DNA from: Oscillospiraceae bacterium NTUH-002-81
Lineage (GTDB): Bacteria > Bacillota > Clostridia > Lachnospirales > Lachnospiraceae
Reading direction: 5' to 3'
Assembly (NCBI GenBank): GCA_032620915.1
Contig: CP136052.1
Coordinates: 2,084,501-2,148,500 of the forward strand
Length of the DNA stretch: 64,000 nucleotides
The notes below the pieces were generated by a model, which saw only the letters and a program-made list of their open reading frames with translations, was not told where the DNA came from and searched no databases. Shown piece by piece: positions 18,407 to 25,128 of the stretch; position 1 is the first letter of the stretch, and each line of letters begins with the position of its first letter. Made by a program: the position numbers and the translations under genes.

Positions 18407-18562
18407 GCCATCATTTCCTACCGCGTGGACGGCAGAACCTACCAGTCCCGAACACTCATACAGGTACCTATGGCCGCAAATATCAGTTCGCCCGTATCTG
18501 TCCGCTATGACAGACAAGATCCGGAAAGGCGAAAAATCCATATAAGATCCAAAAATCAATGA
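18407..18562 (+). pseudogene. Possible C-terminal remnant of a DUF3592-like protein
   Basis: In the gap between the MFS gene and the cysteine-rich gene, one frame reads AIISYRVDGRTYQSRTL, then VPMAANISSPVSVRYDRQDP and a TGA at 18560. The pattern of Y-V-DGRTY followed by a V-YD---P strand is like DUF3592 proteins. No start codon or ribosome site precedes it. Best read as a decayed fragment; could be chance. Confidence 0.3.
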
Positions 18563-18619
18563 CAAAACAGCGACCGCCGCATATCCTATACTGTAATCAA
18601 CATTCGGAGGTACTTTCTT

Positions 18620-18847
18620 ATGAGCGATTTAACAGCTACCAACTGCGGATGCGGGTGCGACGGCACCTCAAACAACTCCATCATCTGGATCATCCTTCTG
18701 TTATGCTGCTGTGGCGGATGCGGCAACAACGGCAATGCATTTGGCGGAGACAGCTGCCTGCTGCTGATCCTGCTTCTGTGCTGCTGCGGTGGCTGCGGCA
18801 ATAACGGCGGCTTCTTAAATGGCGGCGGCTGTGGCTGCGGATGCTAA
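18620..18847 (+). CDS. Cysteine/glycine-rich small protein (chorion class HCB-like)
   Basis: A 75-residue protein behind GGAGG. It has 15 cysteines, arranged around an internal duplication: a hydrophobic stretch (IIWIILLL or LLLILLL) followed by CCCGGCGNNG, twice, then a GGGCGCGC tail. Such proteins in Lachnospiraceae are often named after the insect chorion class high-cysteine HCB proteins because of composition only. The two hydrophobic stretches could be membrane or assembly segments; a spore-coat-like structural role is a guess. It has its own terminator at 18876-18909. Confidence 0.75.
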   Translation: MSDLTATNCGCGCDGTSNNSIIWIILLLCCCGGCGNNGNAFGGDSCLLLILLLCCCGGCGNNGGFLNGGGCGCGC

Positions 18848-18875
18848 GCAATTCCCTGAAAAATCATTATTTTTC

Positions 18876-18909
18876 CTGCCAGTAGTTTCCCGCTGCTGGC
18901 AGTTTTTTT
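18876..18909 (+). terminator. Rho-independent terminator after the cysteine-rich gene
   Basis: CTGCCAG (18876-18882) pairs with CTGGCAG (18896-18902), followed by seven T. Confidence 0.85.
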
Positions 18910-18925
18910 CTGTAAAAACACGGTG

Positions 18926-19138
18926 TCAGAGAATAAACAGCACGATCACCCCTGCGATAATGAGCAGCGGAAATGCCACATACAGCAGTCCGCCTACCAC
19001 CATGCCGATGAGAATAACCGGAAACAGAACCACGGTGCACAGAAGCTTCATGATGCCCCAGGAGGCTCTGACGCCGAACACGAACAGCTTCCAGATAAAG
19101 CCGATCATACAGATTGCAAACAATAACAGGAAAAACAT
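18926..19138 (-). CDS. Small integral membrane protein
   Basis: A 70-residue, almost wholly hydrophobic protein (MFFLLLFAICMIGFIWKLF, KLLCTVVLFPVILIGMVVGG, LIIAGVIVLFIL), predicted as two or three helices with a short basic break (VRASWGIMK). The start has GGAG 9 nt upstream. The gene is read toward the terminator of the cysteine-rich gene and follows the MATE gene at a distance. Family not recognised; small proteins of this composition are common in Lachnospiraceae. Confidence 0.65.
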   Translation of the reverse strand: MFFLLLFAICMIGFIWKLFVFGVRASWGIMKLLCTVVLFPVILIGMVVGGLLYVAFPLLIIAGVIVLFIL

Positions 19139-19160
19139 AGTTTACTCCTTCTTTCTTCTA

Positions 19161-20519
19161 TCAGGAAAGCATCCCCTGTACGCTCCTGCTGCAGCTTCGG
19201 TAAATCTTCCGGAAATACAGCGCCTCTGCGATGCCGGTGATCGTCCAGGAGAAAATGTACAGCAGATACAGGGAGGTAATGGTTCCAAACCAGGCAAACA
19301 CCGTAAAAATCCAGGCCACACGGAAAACGCAGGAGCCCATGATCACGATTACTGTGGGCACCAGGCCGCGCCCCAGACCCCGGGAAGCAGAAATGCTGTT
19401 GTCCATCAGTGCGGAAAAACCGTAGGACAGGCCCATGACCGTCAGCCGGTAAAGCCCTGCCTCCTTCACGGCCTCCTCCACGGTAAACAGCGACAGGAAC
19501 GATCTGCCGAACAACACCAGCGTCAGCCCCATGCCAAGGCCAAAGGCAAAGGCATAAAAAGTGCTGATGAAATACGTCTTTTTCACCCGCTCCATGTTGC
19601 CCGCACCGTAGTTCTGGCCGATATAGCTGCCGCAGGCCACATAAAAGGCCTGCATCACATCATACACCAGCGCGTCCGCATTCTGGGCCGCCGCGTTGCC
19701 GGACACCACTGTGGCACTGAAGGTGTTCACGCCAAACTGGACGAACAGATTGGCGATCTGGAAAATCGCATTCTGGATGCCCGCCGGAAGTCCCAGTGTC
19801 AACAGCAGCTTTGCTTTTTTCCTGTCTATTTTCAGTTGCTGTATATGCAGGGCATGCGCTGCATCCGTCCGGGCCAGCGCCAGTACGATACATACCGCTG
19901 ACACATACTGGGATGCCACACTGGCAATGGCAACCCCGGCCACATCCATGCCCACCACCAGCACAAAAAACAGGTTCAGAATGATATTGAGCACACCGGA
20001 GCAGGACAGGAACATCAGCGGTTTTCTCGTATTCCCTGCGGCACTGAACACAGCGTTGCCAAAATTATATACAGCCAGCGCAGGCATACCGAGAAAATAG
20101 ATGCGCAGATACAGAAGCGCCCCATCCATCAGCTCTTCCTTCGTCCGCAGCAGCCGCAGGATCGCGCCGCTTCCCAGCTCTCCCACAGCCAGAACCGCAA
20201 TTCCCACGATCAGGCACAGAAGCAGCGCCGTATGTACGGTACGGCTGATATCCTCCTCCTGTCCTTTTCCCATGGCCTGGGCAGTGATGACATTGACTCC
20301 GCTTCCCACACCGATAAGAAATCCGGTAAACAGCGTGACCAGCGTAGCGGTGGAACCCACCGATCCCAGCGGGCCGGCGCCTGCAAAACGCCCCACCACT
20401 GCCAGGTCTGACATATTAAATAAAATCTGAATGACGTTGGATGCCATCAGCGGCACACTGAAAAAAAAGATGCCCTTCCAGAGGGATCCCTCCGTCAGAC
20501 TTCTCTCCTGTTTTTTCAT
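19161..20519 (-). CDS. MATE family efflux transporter
   Basis: A 452-residue transporter with 12 hydrophobic helices in two homologous halves. It begins LTEGSLWKGIFFFSVPLMAS, with the MATE-typical QILFNMSDLAVVGRFAG and VGSGVNVITAQAMGKGQEED of the first bundle and QNYGAGNMERVKKTYF of the second. It exports cationic compounds by sodium or proton antiport in the cytoplasmic membrane; substrate unknown. The start MKKQERS (20519) follows AGAGGA; the nine codons before it are unlikely to be used. Confidence 0.93.
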   Translation of the reverse strand: MKKQERSLTEGSLWKGIFFFSVPLMASNVIQILFNMSDLAVVGRFAGAGPLGSVGSTATLVTLFTGFLIGVGSGVNVITAQAMGKGQEEDISRTVHTALLLCLIVGIAVLAVGELGSGAILRLLRTKEELMDGALLYLRIYFLGMPALAVYNFGNAVFSAAGNTRKPLMFLSCSGVLNIILNLFFVLVVGMDVAGVAIASVASQYVSAVCIVLALARTDAAHALHIQQLKIDRKKAKLLLTLGLPAGIQNAIFQIANLFVQFGVNTFSATVVSGNAAAQNADALVYDVMQAFYVACGSYIGQNYGAGNMERVKKTYFISTFYAFAFGLGMGLTLVLFGRSFLSLFTVEEAVKEAGLYRLTVMGLSYGFSALMDNSISASRGLGRGLVPTVIVIMGSCVFRVAWIFTVFAWFGTITSLYLLYIFSWTITGIAEALYFRKIYRSCSRSVQGMLS

Positions 20520-20720
20520 AGAAATCATCCTCTTTTGCGCCAGCACCGGCTGACACTTTCTGCTGTTTTTTATAGAACTTTTTCATTATAGCATGACCCT
20601 TTGTAAAGTCAATTCCTTCCATAGGAAAATCGCTCCCGGTTTCCATGAAAAAAAGATTCGCATTTCTGTGTGCAAAACATTGACAGCCACCCCCGCACGT
20701 GCTACGATACACGCAAGAAA

Positions 20721-20836
20721 AAGCAGAGTAGATATCAGTGCGTTAAGTGCTGCCGGAACGGGGAGTTGACCGGCGGACGAAAGGAACTGGATGGAACATC
20801 CAATCCTGCGGTACTGAATTCGCATCCCGCTGCTGC
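20721..20836 (+). promoter_or_regulatory. Tetrahydrofolate (THF) riboswitch
   Basis: Matches the class I THF riboswitch consensus in order: GCAGAGTAGAT (20723 on), GCGTTAAGTG, GGGAGTTG with CCGGC, GGACGAAAGG, a variable arm, then CGGTACTGAATTCGCATCCCGCTGC, which pairs back with the 5' end. It sits upstream of the folate transporter gene. The 173 bp before it show no gene. Confidence 0.9.
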
Positions 20837-20846
20837 ACTGTTTGGG

Positions 20847-20893
20847 CATCTCCTGAATTGCTGTAGCAACAGATGAAAACAAAATAGGAGGTG
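20847..20893 (+). promoter_or_regulatory. Translational expression platform of the THF riboswitch
   Basis: CATCTCCT (20847-20854) can pair along its whole length with the ribosome binding site AGGAGGTG (20886-20893), with one G-U pair, just before the folT start. This fits ligand-controlled access of the ribosome; no T-run terminator is present. Confidence 0.65.
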
Positions 20894-20902
20894 TCTTTTT
20901 CT

Positions 20903-21466
20903 ATGGAAAAAACTGTCAGTCTTTTTACCCGTTCCATGCATGACTTCCGCAAAACCCGCTGTCTTGCAGTGACGGCCCTGCTCATTGCCATGAACGTCTC
21001 CCTGGATCTTCTGGGACTCTCCATCAAGATCCCGCCGAATCTGCGGATCGGTTTTGGTTTTCTGTGCAATGCTTCCATCGGTATGCTCTTCGGCCCTGCC
21101 GTAGGCATGTTCAGCGGCATCTGCACCGATGTGCTCGGCTATTTTGCCGGAAATATGTCCATGGGCGCCTATTTCCCGGGATACACCCTGACCGCCATGG
21201 TGGCCGGGCTCATCTGGGGCTTCTGGCTGTACCCGAACAAACCGACCCTGCCCCGGATCATCGGCGCTAAGGTATGCATTAACCTGTTCTGCAACATCGG
21301 TCTGAATACGCTGTGGCTGACTATCACCGGCGGCAAGGCCATGTCTGTGCTCCTGGCAGCCAGAATTCCCAAGAACATTCTGATGCTTCCCATCGAGATC
21401 CCGCTGGCGTACATTGTTTTACGGCAGGTGTCCCGGATTTATCAGTATTCTTTTAAAGAAAACTAA
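20903..21466 (+). CDS. folT: Folate-specific ECF transporter S component
   Basis: A 187-residue membrane protein with about six helices. The N-terminal CLAVTALLIAMNVSLDLLGL and GMLFGPAVGMFSGICTDVLGYFAG are typical of S components of energy-coupling-factor importers, and the folate type is supported by the THF riboswitch directly upstream. It would pair with a shared EcfAAT module, which is not in the window. The ATG at 20903 is preferred (AGGAGGTG 10 nt before it) over an in-frame GTG that lies within the ribosome site. Confidence 0.92.
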   Translation: MEKTVSLFTRSMHDFRKTRCLAVTALLIAMNVSLDLLGLSIKIPPNLRIGFGFLCNASIGMLFGPAVGMFSGICTDVLGYFAGNMSMGAYFPGYTLTAMVAGLIWGFWLYPNKPTLPRIIGAKVCINLFCNIGLNTLWLTITGGKAMSVLLAARIPKNILMLPIEIPLAYIVLRQVSRIYQYSFKEN

Positions 21467-21473
21467 ACAGTCT

Positions 21474-21683
21474 TTATTTTCCTCCGGTTTTCGCGCTCCC
21501 CGCCTGGCCGGGGGATTTTTTCTGCATGTCTGCTGCGGCGTCCTTTCTTTGTGAACGGTATCGGTCTTCTCCTGTAGCCTCCCATGGCTGCCTGTTCATC
21601 CGTTCCCTGCGCCTTTGTTTCTTCTGCATACAATTCTCATCTATTTCATATACGGCATTGCCGTCAATGATCAGCTTTCCCAC
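21474..21683 (-). CDS. Small conserved hypothetical protein
   Basis: A 69-residue protein starting at GTG 21683 behind a strong AGGAGGTG. It opens VGKLIIDGNAVYEIDENCMQ, a pattern I associate with short Lachnospiraceae proteins of unknown role, and continues as a very basic, Arg/Lys/Gln-rich tail (KKQRRRERMNRQPW, RYRSQRKDA). No membrane segment. It is transcribed away from the neighbouring two-gene unit (21768-22548), with which it shares a short promoter region, and its 3' end lies 8 nt from folT. Confidence 0.6.
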   Translation of the reverse strand: MGKLIIDGNAVYEIDENCMQKKQRRRERMNRQPWEATGEDRYRSQRKDAAADMQKKSPGQAGSAKTGGK

Positions 21684-21767
21684 GCTTTTCACCTCCTGTT
21701 TTACTATATGAGGAAATTTTGGATCGGCCCGCACATATACTATAGGAAAAAAGAAAAAGGTGACCTT

Positions 21768-22295
21768 ATGTCTGAACATACCTTTCCCGCCATGACCCCG
21801 GTGGATGCGCTGGTCAGCGACGACAGCCTGCAGGCCATCAAAGCCTGCATCCCGTTCTTTGACTTAAGCGAGCAGCCCGCCCTCCTGGCCTTTGCCAAAT
21901 TCATGGAGTTCCGAAAATCCCTCCAGCTGGCCCGGGAGCAGAAGGATGAACTGGCAGCCTGCAGCATAGAACCGTCCATGCGCACACCTGCCCATATGCT
22001 GAACGCCATCAAGGAATACTGTACCAAGGAGCAGCGCCGTTCCATTGAAAGTCTGATGAACGCCATGCAAATGCTGCAGCTCATTCAGATGTTTCAGATG
22101 CCATCCCCGGATGCATCCCGCTCTTCTGCCCAGGATCCCATGGAGCTGCTCTCCGGCATGCTCTCTGATGACCAGAAAAACCTGTTCCGTCAGTTTTCGG
22201 AAACGGTACAGCAGCAGAACATTTCCGCTGCACCGCCAGAAATCACAGAAGGAGGTGAACGCCGTGGACCAACCTCAGATGCCGTGGCTCGATGA
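21768..22295 (+). CDS. Conserved hypothetical protein, helical
   Basis: A 175-residue protein (MSEHTFPAMTPVDALVSDDS). It is predicted mostly helical: LQAIKACIPFFDLSEQPALL, AFAKFMEFRKSLQLAREQKD, AHMLNAIKEYCTKEQRRSIE, then MNAMQMLQLIQMFQM and DPMELLSGMLSDDQKNLF. No signal or membrane helix. The ribosome site is weak (AAGG). It overlaps the next gene by 32 nt, whose ribosome site lies inside its 3' end, so the pair is probably coupled. Family not recognised. Confidence 0.65.
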   Translation: MSEHTFPAMTPVDALVSDDSLQAIKACIPFFDLSEQPALLAFAKFMEFRKSLQLAREQKDELAACSIEPSMRTPAHMLNAIKEYCTKEQRRSIESLMNAMQMLQLIQMFQMPSPDASRSSAQDPMELLSGMLSDDQKNLFRQFSETVQQQNISAAPPEITEGGERRGPTSDAVAR

Positions 22296-22548
22296 TCCCG
22301 CCCTGGCCGATATCGAACCGGAAAAACTGCAGATGCTCATCCAGCTCTATCAGCAGGCGGAAGGAAAATCCATGCAGGAGGCACTGCCCTTTCTGCTTGA
22401 TGCCGCTTCCCGGATGAAGCAAAACGGCACTGCTTTTTCCAGTGCCGAATTTCATGTGATCTTTGAAGCATTAAAAACCGGGAAATCTCCGGAGGAGATC
22501 CGACGGATGAACCGGCTGATCCGGTTATTCTCTGGAATGCAAAGATAA
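22264..22548 (+). CDS. Conserved hypothetical protein, paired with the preceding gene
   Basis: A 94-residue protein from GTG 22264, with GGAGG at 22251 inside the preceding gene. Sequence VDQPQMPWLDDPALADIEPE, KLQMLIQLYQQAEGKSMQEA, LPFLLDAASRMKQNG, then EIRRMNRLIRLFSGMQR. It is helical and soluble, and shares a similar hydrophobic Leu/Met rhythm with its partner. Function unknown. It is the last chromosomal gene before the mobile region. Confidence 0.6.
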   Translation: MDQPQMPWLDDPALADIEPEKLQMLIQLYQQAEGKSMQEALPFLLDAASRMKQNGTAFSSAEFHVIFEALKTGKSPEEIRRMNRLIRLFSGMQR

Positions 22549-22625
22549 ATAAGCAGGAAGCAACAAAACAAAAGGAGCAGCCTTTCCGGTGTATCCAGTT
22601 AAGAAAACATTCTAAGGCGAGAGAG

Positions 22626-22657
22626 AAACGGTATAGCTTCGGCTATGCCGTTTCTTT
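22626..22657 (+). terminator. Strong hairpin at the left end of the mobile region
   Basis: AAACGGTATAGC (22626-22637), loop TTCG, and GCTATGCCGTTT (22642-22653) form a 12-bp stem followed by a T-rich tract. It could stop transcription in either direction. Confidence 0.75.
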
Positions 22658-22662
22658 CATTG

Positions 22663-22845
22663 TTAGGGCAAAGCGGCAAGAGAAAGCATCAGCTTACTCT
22701 TGCCGTCTCCGGGGTCGCCTTGCAGCAGTGTGACCTTGCCGAAAGGAATATACGGATACCACAGCCAGCGCACCTCCTTGGGTATAATCTCGCTTGCCTT
22801 GATGATTTCCAGCTTTGCGGGAATGTTGTTTGGATAGTCTGTCAT
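22663..22845 (-). pseudogene. Truncated AAA/RecA-like ATPase of a mobile-element replication protein
   Basis: 60 residues (MTDYPNNIPAKLEIIKASEI, then EVRWLWYPYIPFGKVTLLQG and DPGDGKSKLMLSLAALP) that stop right after the Walker A motif GDPGDGKS. The complete homologous region is in the primase-helicase at 25127-27025 (VEWLWEPYIPFGKVTIVQGN). The frame is cut off just before the terminator at 22626. The start overlaps the upstream gene by 4 nt (ATGA), so it is the broken second gene of an operon. Confidence 0.75.
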
Positions 22846-23015
22846 TGTCTTGTTCTCCTTTTCGATAGATAGTGCGGGCATTGGATAACGGTGGCACGGA
22901 AGCTCTGCTTGCAGCTCCTTTTGCATTTCCTGCAAAGCTCGTTGTATTTCTTCCTGCCACGCTCATCAAGAAAGAACGCCCATTCTCTCTTGAGGTATTT
23001 CGGCATACGGGGCAT
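22842..23015 (-). CDS. Short cysteine-containing mobile-element protein
   Basis: A 57-residue protein (MPRMPKYLKREWAFFLDERG, RKKYNELCRKCKRSCKQSFR, ATVIQCPHYLSKRRTRQ). The cysteines (LCRKCKRSC and IQC) may bind zinc. Start at ATG 23015 with AAAGGAGGT 7 nt upstream. Proteins of this kind recur beside replication genes in Clostridia conjugative elements; role unknown. Coupled by overlap to the truncated ATPase. Confidence 0.65.
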   Translation of the reverse strand: MPRMPKYLKREWAFFLDERGRKKYNELCRKCKRSCKQSFRATVIQCPHYLSKRRTRQ

Positions 23016-23067
23016 AGCGGGCACCTCCTTTTCGCTGCCGAATTGCCGATTTGGTCCCGAAACGCAG

Positions 23068-23123
23068 AAACGCCCAAAACCTGACCCCGCTGTATGGTTT
23101 CGGGGCGATTTTGGGCGTTTTCT
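23068..23123. terminator. Long hairpin, probable terminator
   Basis: AAACGCCCAAAA (23068-23079) pairs with TTTTGGGCGTTT (23109-23120); CCCCG/CGGGG forms an inner stem. T-rich sequence follows on the plus strand. It lies between the small cysteine protein gene and the surface protein stop. Confidence 0.65.
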
Positions 23124-23227
23124 TTCGATATGAGCGGCTTCATATTGGCGGCGGTATCCTTACCGTCCGTCATTCACAAGTCGCTGTTTGTCTTGCTCGG
23201 AAGATGGAGCAAGGGAACGCTATTCAA

Positions 23228-25061
23228 TTATCTGTTGTACTTTTTCTTCCTGCTTACAACCGTTGTGCCAATGGCTGCACCGCCGCTGATGAACAACAGG
23301 GCAATCCACAGTGCAAGGTTGCTTGTATCGCCGGTCTGCGGACTCTTATCGGATGTTCCCGGTTTGGTACTGGCAGATTTTTTTCTCAAGAGCAGCAATC
23401 GCATCTTCGATAGTCTTTGCCATCTTGTCTACTTCGGATTGCTCCGTAATATTTTTACCACGGACAACAGCCTTGACAGCAGCTTCCACACCGGAGAAAT
23501 CCTTGTAGTCATTCTTGTTTAGTGCATTTGCTTTGGCAATGGCTGCATCAACCTTGGTGTAGTCGGCGTCCTTGTATTGCAGGACAGCAATCGCATCTTC
23601 GATAGCTTTCGCCATTGCATCAACTTCGCTCTGTTCAGTGATGTTCTTGTCACGGACAACAGCATTGACGGCAGCTTCCACGCCGGTGAAGTCCTTGTAG
23701 TTATCCTTGTTCAGTGCATTTGCCTTGGCAATGGCTGCATCTACCTTTGTGTAATCGGCATCCTTGTATTGCAGGGCAGCAATGGCATCTTCAATAGCCT
23801 TCGCCATTGCATCAACCTCTGTTTGCTGGGCTTTACTTTTTGCTCGGTCAACAGAGTTAATGGAATCTTCTACCGCAGAATAATTTGTATAAAGGCTGCT
23901 ATCAAGAGCCGTTGCCCTTGCGATGGCTGCATCGACAGCTGTGTAATCAGCGGGGATGTTATTGTCATCCCACACAAAAGTTGGATGACCGATTCCGGCA
24001 ACCCATTCAACGCCCGCACCGGCATTGGTTTGCAAGCCAGCAAGGACATCTGCGGAGGTGAAGTTGGAGACAGCAGTGCCGCACGATGACTGGTCAAAGG
24101 TCGGGTCGGCACCCGCAGTACCTGCATCCCAATCAACCACCAGCTTAGCAACGGCTAAGTAATTGCCTTTATTATCAGGATATGTTTCTTCATCAAGCGT
24201 TACACCATCAGGAGGGGTATCCGGCCAAATGCAGTCGGTAACATGGGTATTTACAACAGCTGTAATCCAAGTGATATTGCCAGGCTCAGCGCCAGTGATG
24301 TTTTTTGTTGCAACTATGCAATTTTTGATTATTACGCCAGGCTTGTTCCCAGAGAAGTTTTCAAAGTTTGCACCGAGAATACCACCTACAGCTGAATAGA
24401 TATTATTGCAGGAAACAGAACCACCAAACCAGCAATCAGTAATCGACGAGCTGTCCGCAGAGTTTTCCCACTGACCAATCAGCCCGCCAACGGTATCAAC
24501 ATCATCTTCATTGGACTCTGTACTGATAACCGTGGCGTCTGAGCCACAGCCTTTTACCTGTGTACTCCAAGTGCATTGACCAATCAGCCCACCAACGAAC
24601 TTGCTGCCAACATTGTTTTCTATTTTTCCGCTTGTGTAGCAGTTTTCAACGGTGCCGCCATTGACCCAATCTGCCAAAATGCCGGCAAGTAACGAACCAT
24701 CATTTGAGGCAATATCAGCGTCTATAACAAGTAAATTCTTTAATGTACCACCGTCAGAAACAACTCCGAAAAGTCCATTTCGAACAAGTTCGTCCCCAGT
24801 ATAGTGATGGTACAGATTCATGATTTTATGATGTTGCCCATCAAAGGTACCAGCAAAATGTCTGACAAAGTTGTCACCATTTCCAATGGGGGTCCACTGG
24901 GTGCCGGATAAGTCGAGGTCATTATCTAAGTAAATCGTTTTTCCTCCAAATAATACAGGTGTAGCTTTGTCATTGACCAGCTGTGCCAAGCCAGCCAGCT
25001 GTTCAGCCGTTGAAATATGGTATTCCGAAGCATGAAGCGTTTTGTCAAGTGCTTTTTTGAG
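23228..25061 (-). pseudogene. GLUG/FIVAR-type cell-wall-anchored surface protein, 5'-truncated and frameshifted
   Basis: The open frame begins at 25061 just after a stop, with no signal peptide: LKKALDKTLHASEYHISTAE, a typical GLUG-domain lead-in, then beta-solenoid-like GLUG repeats (GTFDGQHHKIMNLYH, NGLFGVV, GGLIGQ repeated), and three tandem 64-residue FIVAR-like repeats (DYTKVDAAIAKANALNKDNY...). After them one extra A in a seven-A run (23378-23384) ends the reading at 23346. Correcting it yields STKPGTSDKSPQTGDTSNLA, a membrane helix (LWIALLFISGGAAIGTTVV) and SRKKKYNR: a sortase sorting signal of the SPQTG type. The 5' loss is real; the 3' shift may be an error. Confidence 0.82.
23376..23955 (-). 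repeat. Three tandem 192-bp repeats encoding FIVAR-like domains
   Basis: The same 192-bp unit (64 codons) recurs three times. The left two are nearly identical (for example CTTGTATTGCAGG at 23571 and again at 23763); the rightmost is more diverged. They encode the repeats of the surface protein. Confidence 0.85.
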
Positions 25062-25089
25062 TTATTGACGCAAATTATCGTGAAAGTGC

Positions 25090-25128
25090 GAAAGTGCAAA
25101 GTGCAAAGGGTCTGCGTTTTGCACTTTC
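25090..25128 (-). terminator. Hairpin at the end of the primase-helicase gene
   Basis: GAAAGTGCAAA on the minus strand, overlapping the stop codon, pairs with TTTGCACTTT about 10 nt later; the motif is then repeated (GCACTTTCGCACTTTC). It marks the junction with the truncated surface protein and may also be an element end. Confidence 0.5.

Noticed and set aside
22694..23173. Longer minus-strand frame over the small cysteine protein
   Set aside because: It overlaps the better-supported 57-residue frame with its ribosome site and runs through a strong hairpin.
23376..23955. Tandem repeats considered as a CRISPR array
   Set aside because: The units are 192 bp, contiguous, in frame and protein-coding, without spacers.
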